Assembly: GCF_014066305.1 (NCBI RefSeq)
Contig: NW_023501073.1
Location: 186,001 to 250,000, forward strand
Source of the DNA: Letharia columbiana
Taxonomy: Eukaryota > Ascomycota > Lecanoromycetes > Lecanorales > Parmeliaceae
DNA: 64,000 bases
Direction of reading: 5' to 3'
Shown here: positions 1-11,277 of the stretch, piece after piece
How positions within the stretch are numbered: position 1 is the stretch's first letter
Layout: each line of letters starts with the position of its first letter
Program-made: the position numbers and the translations under genes
The notes under the pieces: model-generated
The model's input: only the letters and a program-made list of their open reading frames with translations
The model's database searches: none
Told to the model about the DNA's origin: nothing

Positions 1-74
1 TACATGGCAACTCAGTCTTAATATTTCGCTTCTCTATCAGACTCCTGAAGAAGAAATTCGTCATACCAGTCTCA

Positions 75-1247
75 ATGGTAAAAACAGTTGTCATCCTTGG
101 TGCTGGCTGGGCCGGGCTGCCACTCGCCCACAAACTGCTCAAGTACACCCTTCCCAAAGCCAAAGACGGCCTGAAAGTGGTCCTCGTCTCGCCCAATTCG
201 CACTTCTACTGGAACCTTGCCGCCGTCCGCGGCGTCATCCCTGGCGCCATTCCCGACGAGCAGCTGTTCCTCCCCATCGAGCCAGGCTTTGCCCAACACT
301 CGGCCGAGAACTTCGAGTTCGTCCTGGGCAAAGCCGAACGCCTTGATCCGGAGAGGAACACGGTTGAAGTGGCCGGAAAAGACAGAACCCAACATTCTCT
401 CTCCTACGACCAACTTATCATCGCTACCGGCTCCCAGATCCGCAGCAACCTGCCGTTCAAATCCGTTGGCACACACGAAGAGACTCTCGCAGCTCTGCAC
501 TCGCTTCAGAGGCAGATTGACTTCGCAAAATCCATCGTGCTTGCCGGCGCCGGACCGACTGGCGTAGAAACAGCCGGCGAGCTGGCCGCCGCTTACGGCG
601 AGGAGAAGGACATCACGCTCATCATGAGTGGGGAGCACGCTCTGCAGGCGACCCGTATTCTGCCGAGCGTCAGCCAAATTGTAGAGAGAGACCTGCAGAA
701 GCTGGGTGTGAAGTTGGTGCGCAAAACACAGGTGGAGGGTGTGCGGACAAACGCGAAGGGAGAAGAGGATGCGGCCGTGCAGACAACCCTCACACTTTCG
801 AATGGCACTACCCTCGTCGCCGACTTGTACCTCCCACTATTTGGCGTACAGGTGAACACAGGTTTCGTTCCCGAGAGCCTACTTGACTCGGCAGGGAATC
901 TTGTTCTGGACAAGACGATGCGTGTAGTGGGGACGAAGAACGTATGGGGAATCGGGGACGTGGGAAACCTTGAGGTGAAACAACTTACCGTGACGGATGC
1001 GCAGATCATCTACCTGTCGGCCGCTCTGGATTCTGTTTTGACTGGGGAGGGTGGACAGGTCAAGGAGTATAAGCCGTCGGGAAAGACGATGATATTCATC
1101 ACTATGGGCAAGAAGTACGCCATAGGGCAGATGGGTGGATGGAAACTCTGGGGCTGGGTGGTATCCTATGTTAAAGGCAGGACGCTCTTTGTTGACACCG
1201 CCCAGGGGTATGTGGGTGGGAAACAGTTGAGGCATGCGTCGATGTAG
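75..1247 (+). CDS. AIF/AMID-like FAD-dependent NAD(P)H oxidoreductase, intact single exon
   Basis: A 390-residue pyridine-nucleotide-disulphide oxidoreductase of the AMID/AIFM2 (apoptosis-inducing-factor-like) type. The N-terminus carries the FAD-binding Rossmann motif GAGWAGLPLA (residues about 9-18). A second dinucleotide motif, GAGPTGVETAGE (about 158-169), should bind NAD(P)H. The late motif VWGIGDVGN (about 290) is the usual third FAD contact. Family members oxidise NAD(P)H and pass electrons to quinones; fungal ones are linked to cell death and to lipid-droplet or mitochondrial membranes. No signal peptide or redox-active CxxC pair is seen. The ATG at 75 is the first in frame and starts directly on the FAD motif, which supports it. 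The function in this organism is inferred from family only. Confidence 0.9.
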   Translation: MVKTVVILGAGWAGLPLAHKLLKYTLPKAKDGLKVVLVSPNSHFYWNLAAVRGVIPGAIPDEQLFLPIEPGFAQHSAENFEFVLGKAERLDPERNTVEVAGKDRTQHSLSYDQLIIATGSQIRSNLPFKSVGTHEETLAALHSLQRQIDFAKSIVLAGAGPTGVETAGELAAAYGEEKDITLIMSGEHALQATRILPSVSQIVERDLQKLGVKLVRKTQVEGVRTNAKGEEDAAVQTTLTLSNGTTLVADLYLPLFGVQVNTGFVPESLLDSAGNLVLDKTMRVVGTKNVWGIGDVGNLEVKQLTVTDAQIIYLSAALDSVLTGEGGQVKEYKPSGKTMIFITMGKKYAIGQMGGWKLWGWVVSYVKGRTLFVDTAQGYVGGKQLRHASM

Positions 1248-1612
1248 CACAGTAAGCGTGTTGCACATCATGGGGGAGTGTCCGGATGTTCCAATTGATG
1301 TCGCCAACGGGCTTCCCAGGCCTGAGCCCCGTAGAACCACCCGTTGCACACATTGTTGAGATCGCCTAAATGATTCACAAGCTTAGAAAGGGAAATGGAG
1401 ATATGATCATATGATACAAAACGTTCTACGGAGGTCTGCACCTGATAGCAGCCCTAACCCTACCTTAGCTACCTCACTCGCTAAAGCGGCCACGGCCGGA
1501 CGTGTTTCCGAGTGAGTGGGGGCCATGTTTCTGTGCTGGTGTCGCCAAGCCGAGCGGGTGAGCAGTACACACTTCTCTCGTGGCATGATGTTGTTCTGGG
1601 CATGCATCAAAC
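1248..1612. other. intergenic, no gene seen
   Basis: 365 bp between two genes on the same strand. It must hold the end of the first transcript and the promoter of the second. I see no coding sequence, repeat or structured RNA. Confidence 0.6.
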
Positions 1613-2512
1613 ATGGCTAATGAGCCATCAGACCACGATGCCGCTCTATTGGCACGGTTGAATAACCTCAGGCACTCGAGCGTCTCCTTTGGCTCATCCA
1701 ACAGTCTTTCGGCCCCAGCAGGTGTCAGTGAGCTCGACGACACTCCTGAAGATCTCATTACCCGCTTCGAAAGGCTACATGGCCAGAAATCTGTCGATAG
1801 TCATGAAAAGGCTCCATTGTTAAGTGCTACCACAGAAGAAGAAAGCAGACAACCTTCTCCCACGATCGAGGAACTTCTAGGCCAGCTGGCTCCAGAAGAG
1901 CAGTTCACTTTAAGTTCTACAGATCTTAAAGAAGCATACGAGCTTCTGGCTCCGGCAAAATGCGCGCTTCCTGACGAAGATGCCCCAAACAAAAACCCAG
2001 AGGGTAGAAGGTCTGCTGCAAGCCTGAGCAGAAGGCCGAGGGGATCTACAGAGGCTATCAAGCCTGAGCATGATGAAGAAGCTGAAGCAGAGGCCTCTCT
2101 TCAGCGCATCTTGGACGAGGTAGAGCTCGAACGGCAGCAAGAGGTTGTATCGACCGTCCCTTCATCCCAACCCGACAGGGTGCCCGCGTCCCCAGCTCCA
2201 GCGCCGCCAGACTCCTTTGCATCCCTAGTGTTTCCTACTATTCCTGATTTGCCACTGCCATCCATGAGCCTTCCCTCTGCGCCCACCGCAGCACCCTCCA
2301 CGCGCAAGCCCATATCCAAATCACCTGGATTCTCCGATCAAGACATCGACTCTTGGTGCATCATCTGCTGTGCCAACGCGTCTGTCAAATGCTTCGGATG
2401 TGATGGTGATCTATACTGCTGGGGCTGCTGGAGGGAGGGACACGTTGGGGAAGGCGTGGGCTTGGAAGAAAAGAGCCATGTTTGGGAGCGAGCGGTGAAA
2501 CGGAAAGGATAG
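1613..2512 (+). CDS. B-box/ZF zinc protein, abscission NoCut checkpoint regulator (ANCHR/ZFYVE19)-like
   Basis: A 299-residue intact single-exon protein. Residues 1-245 are acidic, Ser/Pro-rich and probably disordered. The last 55 residues form a compact zinc module: CIICC, then CFGCDGDLYCWGCW, then two His (EGHVGEG and KSHVW), spaced as in a B-box. This arrangement matches the C-terminal module of the ANCHR/ZFYVE19 family, which delays abscission in animal cells. In fungi the role is not established, so only the family resemblance is claimed. The start at 1613 gives the short N-terminal segment MANEPSDHDAALLARLNNL, and a leucine-rich LLxRLNxL element is typical of the start of fungal members. 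Confidence 0.7.
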   Translation: MANEPSDHDAALLARLNNLRHSSVSFGSSNSLSAPAGVSELDDTPEDLITRFERLHGQKSVDSHEKAPLLSATTEEESRQPSPTIEELLGQLAPEEQFTLSSTDLKEAYELLAPAKCALPDEDAPNKNPEGRRSAASLSRRPRGSTEAIKPEHDEEAEAEASLQRILDEVELERQQEVVSTVPSSQPDRVPASPAPAPPDSFASLVFPTIPDLPLPSMSLPSAPTAAPSTRKPISKSPGFSDQDIDSWCIICCANASVKCFGCDGDLYCWGCWREGHVGEGVGLEEKSHVWERAVKRKG

Positions 2513-3149
2513 GAGTCAGGCCGTTTCTACATCAGTCTGGCCAACGCTCGACAACCAAGTCTCTAGAAGCTAGAGGGTGCTCATGAGTCATGACGCGCCG
2601 GCGCATTCTTGGCCGTCAGCAGCATATGGCCATTTGCTGGCTCGTGCCTACATTGCTAGTCTCGCTTGCTAATTGAAGGTAGAGATTGGGCCGTATCTTT
2701 AATTTGGAACCCGCTCTTCAAAACTTTCCTGGTGGCCACTACGACTAGAGGTTCTGATCGGACAGACATTGCGCCTGTTGAAAAATCTGTAGCCTCAGGG
2801 CCAGTCAGCATGTTGTCGAATTTCGAAGACAGTTTTGTTGGCATCCTGTCTTGGCGGCTAGAAATTGTGCCATCTCTGACCACGCCAACTTCATGCCAAG
2901 ACATAACTATTGAATCGACCTTGAATCTCATACCGAGCATGACTTTGCGTATAGGTATACAATCACTCGGTTCGCAAGATCAGCGTTTACGATGAAAGTC
3001 ATCCTCCCCGCGAACTTCGTGATAAGCTGTCGACCCAACTACATTGGCTTCATTCGTATGGTACCCAATCCCTGCGAATATATATGAATGTGTCTTTGGC
3101 TCTAGAATCATAACAGAATGAAAGGGACCTCTCCTTTCCTCAGTCCGCA
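2513..3149. other. intergenic, no gene seen
   Basis: 637 bp. A 109-codon open frame at 2666-2995 overlaps another frame on the opposite strand and shows no domain or coding character, so I leave it out. Nothing else is recognised. Confidence 0.5.
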
Positions 3150-4969
3150 ATGGTGGTAAACGGAGAGATCCAGGAACATGAAATTGACCAAAACCTGACG
3201 ATTAAAACCTCCCTACATCCATTCAAGTCGGAACATTCCTTGCAACAAGTAACATCTGCGGGCATCCCGCCAGCGCCCGAAGCAGAATTTAAGCCGACAA
3301 CAACAAGGTTGTATCTTGCATTCGGCACATTGGCAGTGATCACACTTATGGTGGCTCTGGATGGGACAAGCTTATCCGTTGCTCTGCCCGTAGGTTCCTT
3401 GCCCATACATCCCAGTCACTTGCGGTAATCAATGACTGACTTATATGTTCAGATCATGGCACGCGCCCTGAAGGGCACCGCGATCGAGGCTTTCTGGGCT
3501 GGTACATCTTTCCTTCTCTGCTCTACAATATTTCAGCCGAGTTTCGCCGAACTTTCTCACATCTTCGGACGAAACCCCTCGTCATGGTGGCTCTTGTATT
3601 CTTTCTCGTCGGCGCCATCGTTGCTGCGACGGCGAACGGGTTTGGACCCCTTCTTGTCGGCAGATCGCTCCAGGGTGTTGGAGGTGGCGGCCTCAATGCC
3701 CTTACCGAGATTCTGGTCACCGACTTGGTACCATTGAGGCAAAGAGGTCAATGGTTTGGAATCATTAGCGCAATGTGGAGTATAGGTTCTGTCACCAGTC
3801 CTATCGTTGGTGGCGCGTTTGCGCAAGCTGTGTCTTGGGTAGGGCCAACGCTTCATAATGATGCTTTGCCCTGAGCTGACTGGTGATTAGCGGTGGATCT
3901 TCTGGATCAATTTGCCATTTGTTGGGCTCGCTCTTGTCCTGGTGCCTCTTACTCTGGTGCTGGCTTTCAGAGTTAGCTCGCTCGCAGACAAGCTTAGGCA
4001 GGTGGATTGGATTGGATCGGTCCTCTTCATTGGGTCGACAACCAGTTTTCTGATTCCAATTACTTGGGGCGGTGTGTCATACGCCTGGGACTCCTGGCGG
4101 GTTCTGGCTCCACTGATCATCGGCATCGTCGGTCTGGCTGTCTTTGTTGTCTTCGAGGAATACGTCGCCAAAGAGCCGCTCATTAGGCTTGACGTCTTCA
4201 AGAACCGAACGGCGGCTGCAAGCTATTTTGAAACAACGTTACATGGCATGATCCTTTGGTGCATCCTCTATTATATGCCTCTCTACTACGAGGCCGTCAA
4301 AGGCGAGACACCCATTATTGCGGGTATAAGCCTTTTCCCGGCCACATTCACTGTGGCTCCCGCGGCCATGGTCACAGGAATTGTGATCTCTAAAAGTGGC
4401 CGCTACCGATGGGCTATTTGGTCTGGTTGGGCACTGACGACTCTTGGGACTGGTATACTCTACTTGCTTGACGTCAATACGACAAGAGTCCAGTGGGTTT
4501 TCCTTCAATCTCGTAAGCCGTTTGGGAATGGGCGTTCTCTTCCCCTCAAATGGCTTTCTCGATTCAAGCAGCCACTATAAACAAGGACCTCGCCTTCGCC
4601 GTCGCCCTGTTTTCATTCTTCCGTGCCTTCGGCCAAGCAATAGGCGTCGTTGTCGGTGGTGTGATCTTCCAAAACCAGCTCGAAAAGAAGCTCTTGACTT
4701 ACCCGCTTCTCGCCCCAATGGCAGGTGTCTACTCAAGCGATGCTTCAGGCTTAGTGCAAATTATCAAGACGATGCAGCATGGACCCGCGAGAACGCAACT
4801 GATTCAGAGCTACGCTGATTCTTTGAAACTCGTGTGGATTGTGATGTGTGGTTTGGCAGGTATGGCTCTCCTGTCGAGCTTCTTGATAAAAGGGTTCGAG
4901 CTGGATCGTGCGTTGGAGACGGAGCAGGGGTTTCAGATTGAAAAGACGGCTGTCGACGAGGAGAAGTGA
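3150..4969 (+). pseudogene. MFS multidrug transporter (DHA14-like), three frame breaks
   Basis: A 14-helix drug:H+ antiporter type MFS protein. Two clean introns are visible: 3390-3452 and 3839-3890. The start at 3150 gives an acidic cytosolic N-terminus, then TM1 (LYLAFGTLAVITLMVALDG). Family signatures are present: LVGRSLQGVGGGG (motif A/B region), RWIFWINLPFVG (after intron 2), and FFRAFGQAIGVVVGG near the end. The reading frame is broken three times. One base is missing near 3572 inside the conserved GRKP turn (IFGR then KPLVMVAL). One base is extra near 4502 (WVF then NLVSRLGMG). One base is extra near 4549 (VLFPS then MAFSIQAA). All three sit in short A or T runs. Neither GT-AG splicing nor alternative starts repair them. 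The rest of the protein is well conserved, so the loss is recent or the breaks are base-calling errors. Transport substrate unknown. Confidence 0.8.
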
Positions 4970-5635
4970 AGATGGATGGTGAAATTCAATTACTAGGCCG
5001 TTTTGGTGTCGCTGAGCATGATATCGAGGGCGCTGTTAGGTCTCAGGACTGGTATATATGTACAGAATATGTATAGAGATGATGTATAAATTTACCAGTA
5101 CTCATCTAGGCATCTTCTGCGGAACGACCTATGAGTCAGTCTTCTGTGTTAGCACGCAGAGCACAACAGTTGATGAGCTGGCAAGCTGTCAGTAAACATG
5201 GTAGCCATGGAGACTGGCCTCCTCTACATTATAAACATCATTGAATATGGAAGCCCAAAAGATCTGACCACCCATGTATGAATAAGAGTCACCCAAAGAA
5301 AATGAAAATGTTTCGTCGGCAATCACATTGTTGCCCAGAAGAGATATTGGTCGATCATCGAAAAGTGTCGCCACTGCCGATGATGTGGCGGAGTTGATTA
5401 CGAGGCGAGCGTGGTTACGTTTCTTGAGCCGCGCTGGAAGCGAGTCCCGCAAAGGGAACGTCATTGAAGATATCAGTTTTACCAGTCGGGCCTAGAAATA
5501 AGCAGACATTCTTGGAGCCTACACACCTTCTGAAATCAATGTCAGTGCTCATCGCATAATTCTTCGAAGCTCCCGTGCCCGTATCCCGGAGCAGGCGCAA
5601 ACACAGCTGAACCGTGAAGCCCAAAGAAAACCACC
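4970..5635. other. intergenic, promoter side of MYO1
   Basis: 666 bp between the MFS relic and the myosin start. Open frames on the minus strand (for example 5189-5464) show no recognisable protein and overlap the probable MYO1 promoter/5' UTR. No repeat seen. Confidence 0.5.
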
Positions 5636-8600
5636 ATGGTATGAGGATTGCTCTCCGACTCTCCGACTTGCCCACTTTTAGGAATAGACTAATCCGGGGC
5701 TTCGATAGGCAGTAACAAAGCGCGCCGGCCGCAAGAAGGACACTAGCAATGCGCAGGCGGCCAGCAGCGGAGGGGGAAAGCCTCAAGTTCGAAAGGCCGC
5801 CTTTGAGAGCACCAAGAAGAAGGAGGTCGGAGTCTCGGATCTTACACTCATTAGCAAGATATCGAACGAGGCTATCAATGACAATCTGAAGAAACGCTTC
5901 GAGAATGCGGAAATCTACGTACGTTGGCTGGGCACACGGTTGGAAATGCAGGTGGGACGGCAGTGCTGATTTGGATCGCAGACTTACATTGGCCATGTGC
6001 TGGTATCCGTCAATCCCTTTCGAGACCGTGAGTTCCTCTGCACCTACAAGCAAAGGTGGTAAGCTGACAACCGATAGTCGGCATCTACACAGACTCGGTG
6101 TTGGATTCCTACAGAGCCAAGAACCGACTCGAGGTCCCTCCCCACGTCTTCGCAGTCGCCGAATCAGCCTACTACAACATGAATGCCTACAAAGACAACC
6201 AATGTGTCATCATTTCCGGGGAGTCAGGAGCAGGAAAAACAGAGGCGGCGAAACGGTTAATGCAATACATTGCCAACGTGTCTGGAGGCACCGATTCGTC
6301 GATACAACAGACTAAAGACATGGTCCTGGCTACGAATCCGCTACTCGAATCTTTCGGGAATGCGAAGACGTTGAGGAATAATAACTCGTCGCGATTTGGG
6401 AAATACCTGGAGTTACAATTCAATGCGCAGGGAGAACCGGTTGGGGCCAACATTACGAACTATTTGCTGGAGAAGACAAGAGTTGTCGGACAAATTACGA
6501 ATGAACGAAACTTCCATATTTTCTACCAATTTACGAAGGCTGCATCTTCGAGTCATAGAGGTATGGTGCAGAGCTTAAAGGCAATTTTGCGCGGCTAACA
6601 CGATGCACAGAGATCTTCGGGGTTCAACAACCCCAGTCATATTCCTATACCAGCCGATCGAAATGTTTTGACGTACAAGGAATAGACGACGGCATGGAAT
6701 TCAAGGATACACTTAATGCTATGAAGGTCATTGGCTTATCGCAGGGCGAGCAAGATAATATTTTTCGAATGTTGGCTACCATCTTATGGATTGGGAATGT
6801 CACATTCCGGGAAGACGACAATGGAAACGCAATGATCACTGACCAGTCAGTGGTAGACTTTGTAGCATATCTGCTGGAGGTCGACGCTGCGCATGTCAAT
6901 AAGGCTTTGACCCTACGAGTCGTTGAGACTAGTCGTGGAGGTCGCCGAGGGTCTGTCTATGAGGTGCCCCTGAACCCGACGCAGGCGACGGCCGTACGAG
7001 ATGCCCTGGCAAAAGCCATCTACTTCAACCTCTTCGACTGGATCGTTGACAGAGTCAATGCGTCGCTCAAGGCACGTGGGTCTGTCGCAAATTCTGTGGG
7101 TATTCTGGATATATATGGATTTGAGATTTTCGAGAAAAACAGCTTTGAGCAGCTTTGCATCAACTACGTTAACGAAAAGCTTCAGCAAATCTTCATTCAG
7201 CTTACCCTCAAGACCGAGCAAGAGGAGTATGCAAGGGAGAAGATCCAATGGACACCAATCAATTACTTCGACAACAAGATCGTGTGCGAACTAATAGAGG
7301 AGAAACGACCGCCTGGCGTGTTTGCAGCCCTCAATGACGCCTGTGCAACCGCTCATGCCGATTCGGGAGCAGCAGATCAGACCTTCGTGCAGAGGTTGAA
7401 TGCTTTATCATCAAATCCCCATTTCCAACCCAGGCAAGGGCAGTTCGTCATCAAGCACTATGCGGGTGATGTCAACTACGCTATCGAAGGTATGACTGAC
7501 AAAAACAAAGATCAGCTATTGAAGGATCTGCTCAACCTTGTGGGCGAAAGCAGCAACAACTTTGTGCACTCGTTGTTCCCCCACCAAGTCAATCAAGATG
7601 ACAAGCGTCGTCCGCCAACCGCAGGTGACAAGATCAAGTCTTCCGCAAACGACCTGGTGGCGACATTGATGAAGGCCTCTCCATCATATATCCGAACCAT
7701 CAAACCCAACGACAATAAATCGCCTACCGAATACAATACTGGCAATGTCATGCATCAGATCAAGTACCTTGGTTTGCAAGAAAACGTCCGAATACGAAGA
7801 GCTGGCTTCGCTTATCGGCAGACATTCGACAAATTTGTCGAGCGATTCTACCTTCTCTCGCCTAAGACTTCCTACGCCGGTGACTACACGTGGACTGGTG
7901 ATGCTCTCTCCGGAACGAAGCAGATTCTGAAGGATACGAGTATACCGCCCGAAGAGTACCAAATGGGTGTCACTAAGGCTTTCATCAAAACTCCCGAGAC
8001 ACTTTTCGCCCTCGAGCACATGCGAGATCGTTATTGGCACAACATGGCAATACGAATCCAAAGAGCATGGAGAAACTACCTGCGGTACCGCATCGAGTGT
8101 GCCATTCGCATCCAAAGATTCTGGCGGAGGATCAATGGCGGTGGTGAATACCAGCAACTGAGAGATTACGGCACCAGTCAAGTTCTCCAGGGGCGAAAAG
8201 AAAGGCGGCGATTCAGTTTGATCGGCTCCCGAAGATATCTTGGAGACTATCTCGGAGTTGCTAATAGTGGGGGCTTTGGTGAATTGATCCGAAAGTCTAT
8301 CAACATTAGTGGTCAGTGTTCTCTCCAACAACACACATGTTGCAGGGCCTAACCTGCTTGATAGGCCATGAGAATGTCCTCTTTTCCTGTCGATGCGAGC
8401 TGCTTATAACCAAGTTTGGGAGGTCAAGTAAGCCGAGTCCTCGAAACCTGCTTCTCGTAAGTTGGATCATCTTCTCTGTCAGTAAGTCTGAACTGACGAG
8501 TCAAAGACCAGCAAAGCTGTTTACATCGTTGTATCGCAAATGTTGAACCGGCAGTTATCAATCTCCTCCGAGCGGACGATACCTTTGGGTGCTATCAAGT

Positions 8601-9815
8601 TCGTCAGCACATCCAAGCTAAAGGATGATTGGTTCTCGCTAGGTGTCAGCTCGCCGCAAGAGCCAGATCCTTTGATTAGTTGTGTATTCAAGACGGAGTT
8701 TTTCACACACTTGAAAAGGATCATGCCTGGGGGCCTGAACCTCAAGATTGCTGAGTCAATTGAATACAACAAGAAGCCAGGGAAGCCGTCGGTAGTCAAG
8801 GTTGTCAAAGACCCGACAGTATCAAGAGACGACCTTTACAAAAGTGGTACTATTCATACCGGCCAAGGCGAACCCCCAAACTCGATTTCAAAACGAACGC
8901 CAAAAGGAAAGCCAAAAGCGGGGAAGCCCATCACTCAAGGGAAGCTATTGCGGCCAGGTGGTCCTGGTGGTGGGCCTTCGAAGCTGGCATCTCGGCCTGC
9001 TGCAGCACGACCCGTGCCTCAGCCCATGCCATCCCAGCCATCACAATCCAGAACTACACCCGCTCAGACACCATCTGTACGATCTTTACCTCAACCTACT
9101 ACCGCTCAGCCAAGAGCTGTTCCACAACCATTAGCTGCGGTTAACGGTCTCAGCCATGGTAGAAGCGACTCAGCAGGTCGAGCACCGCCTCCACCACCAC
9201 CTGCTGCTCCTCCAGCTGTCAGGAAGGATACCTACAAATCTCTCTACGAGTTTTCAGGCCAAAGTCAGAACGAGCTCCACCACCTTACGCAAGACGAGAC
9301 TATAGAAGTTGTACAGAAAGCAGACAACGGTTTGTTCCTGTCACTCACTGAATCCATCTCATACACTAATTATCCTAACAGGCTGGTGGCTCGCCAAAAA
9401 GCTTGACGGCTCCTCTCAAGGCTGGGTCCCCTCTGCCTACCTCACACAAGACACCCCCAAACCCATCCCTCCCCCAGCTCCACCTCAGCCTGTCGCCCGC
9501 GCGGTTCCCGCGCCGCCTCCCTCTGCACCCACAAACGGCATCAACGGCACCGCCTCCCGCGCTCCTGCCGTCAAAGCGAAACCAACGCCTCCTGCGCCGC
9601 CGAAACGACCTGGAGGCGGCAAAAAGCCAGCTCCGCCGCCCGCGCCCAGAGATAGCGCTGTGAGTATGGGGACAAGTAGTGGCGGGAGTGGGGGGAATAC
9701 GCCGGAGAAGGCGGATAGTGGCAGGGCGCCGAGTTTGGCAGGGGGTTTGGCGGAGGCGTTGAGGGCGAGGCAGATGAGTATGCAGGGACGGAAAGAGGAG
9801 GATGACGACTGGTAG
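5636..9815 (+). CDS. MYO1: class I myosin (actin-based motor, endocytosis), 8 exons
   Basis: Exons 5636-5638, 5709-5918, 5982-6027, 6078-6560, 6611-8311, 8365-8456, 8507-9329 and 9382-9815 join in phase to 1263 residues, the usual length for fungal myosin I (Aspergillus MyoA type). The order is: basic N-terminus, motor head (P-loop GESGAGKT about 134-141; switch region [21 protein letters not shown]), IQ motifs ([14 protein letters not shown] and IRIQRFWRR), lipid-binding TH1, Pro-rich TH2, an SH3 domain split by the last intron, and an acidic Arp2/3-binding end, EEDDDW. The TEDS-rule phosphosite for PAK-type kinases is the Ser of [10 protein letters not shown] (about 362). The protein drives actin patches in endocytosis and hyphal tip growth. 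The first exon is odd: it would hold only the ATG, with an in-frame TGA just upstream and a TAG (5706-5708) just before exon 2, so splicing 5639-5708 is required. I infer that start; transcript data could place another leader exon. Confidence 0.93.
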
Positions 9816-9958
9816 ATGTGAAAGACGAAGCCGCAAGAGCTATTCAGATGGCGTAACGAAGACGAGTCCGGCGTTGATGACAGCACTAGAATATGAGGCT
9901 CCAGCGTCTTCATGCTTTTTAGGTACGAAAAGCCTCAGACTTACTCACATCAACACCC

Positions 9959-10595
9959 TCACCCCCCATCCAAACCCCCTTGCCCCCCCACAATCCTCCC
10001 CCTGCCCACCTCCACGCCCTCCCACAAGACCCGAAACCGCGTCCCTCGAAACCCACTCCCCTGCAACCAATCCCTCAGCGCACCCGGCACCTCCCACTCC
10101 ATCAGCCACGTCATCTCCTCCCCAGGCTCAACGACCAACTCCACATGCCCTTGCGCGTAGTACTCCTCCGCTCTCATGCGCAAATCGCCGAATTTGCGCG
10201 CGATGTTGCGGCCGGCTTCGTTCAAGGCTTCGTTGCAGAGGGTTTCGGCTTCGGCTTTGGGGATCGGAGGCGTGGGGTCGTAGAAGAGGAGGTGGAGGGG
10301 TGAGCGAAGCAAGGTGAGAGAGGGAGGAGGAGGAGGGGATGTTGTGCTACGGTGGGGCGGTGTCAGTGTTTGCATTCCAACAAACAACATAGGTAGCGGT
10401 GGGATAAGGGAGAAGAGCCGGGCTCACTGACTTGTAGGAATTAGGAAGCGGCGATGATAAGTCGCGTCCTGCGCCGACGTCCTCACTTGCCAGCGGTGAT
10501 GCTTTTGGAAGCGGTGGCGGTGCTGCGACTGCACAAGTCCACAGCAGCTGGATGTAGATCGTGAGGCATAATGTCTCGAGCCTCTTTGGAGTCAT
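9959..10595 (-). CDS. small secreted protein of unknown function, 2 exons
   Basis: Exon 10595-10432 and exon 10346-9959, joined over an 85-nt intron (GTCAGT donor, TAG acceptor), give 183 residues in phase. The N-terminus has a basic start and a hydrophobic core (LCLTIYIQLLWTCAVAA) that looks like a signal peptide with cleavage after AVAA. The mature part is helical (KAEAETLCNEALNEAGRNIARK) and ends with a Gly-rich tail. It has one Cys in the mature part that I can see, so it is not a typical Cys-rich effector. An ATG at 10595 is preferred; the frame extends upstream only to a TTG. I do not recognise a family. It faces MYO1 tail-to-tail with only 143 bp between them. Confidence 0.55.
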
Positions 10596-10898
10596 CGTTG
10601 TCAATCAATACCAGAGGACATCGATTGGCTTCATGGCACAACGGTTGCGGCAAACGCTCCTAGGGGTCGACACGTCTGTTGGGCGCTTCGCCGGTCAGTC
10701 GCTCTTGGAGGCGCATGTCGCCCACGCGATTGGCCGCTCCGATCAAAGCACTGTGCCGACGTATTTGCAGCCTCTCGATGGCTCCTGCTCTCTGCTCGAA
10801 GAAGGTCACGAGCAGCCTGTTATGTTAGTGACGATACCAGTGTCGTGCCCAGAGCAACCGTGTGGGCAAACCACGTCCCAGGAACCCCGGAATGTAAT

Positions 10899-11277
10899 TC
10901 AATTCCGCTCTCCATCTTCCCCGGACCCAGCAGATCCGTCACTTGTGAGCTCACGTCGCGCGACGGCTGCGGGAACCATGGGCCGCGCATCCTGATCTGT
11001 CTTACCCTCAAGTACGAACAACGGGTGCCGGGCGCCAGATCTTTCTTGCTCCCCACGCTCTCTTCGACTTCTTCTAGAGAAGGGAAGAAGCGCAGCGACG
11101 ATGATTATGATGATCAGCACGCCGGGTGCGGCTCCGACGTCTATGCCAGCTTTGGCGCCGGTGCTGAGACCGGAGAATGGAGGAGCGGTAGAGGGCGGTA
11201 GAGACGTCGTATGACGTTGATGAAGTCATAGATGATGCGGTGATCGAGGGAGCCGTTGTAGTTGAAATGGACGGCAA
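10899..11277 (-). pseudogene. remains of a single-pass surface protein (Ser/Thr-rich ectodomain plus TM), frame broken
   Basis: Two adjacent reading frames together look like a fungal Wsc/Mid2-style membrane protein. One frame (down from 11277) is Ser/Thr-rich (STTTAPSITASSMTSSTSYD). The next frame carries PPFSGLSTGAKAGIDVGAAPG, a very common juxtamembrane sequence in such proteins, then a hydrophobic helix VLIIIIIVAALLPF and a basic stop-transfer SRRSRRERG, then a short tail ending at 10899. The frames differ by one base near 11200 and no GT-AG intron explains it. No signal peptide is found upstream, because stops close the frame. I read it as a decayed gene fragment; a badly damaged full gene reaching further upstream is possible. 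Confidence 0.4.

Noticed and set aside
72..677. 201-codon minus-strand frame over the oxidoreductase
   Set aside because: Complete antisense shadow of a strongly coding gene; it has no independent signature.
2666..2995. 109-codon plus-strand frame between the zinc-protein gene and the MFS relic
   Set aside because: No domain, no convincing start context, and an equally long frame overlaps on the other strand.
3150..4969. Explaining the MFS frame changes by extra introns
   Set aside because: No GT-AG pair of usable length spans any of the three points, and the protein is continuous across each break.
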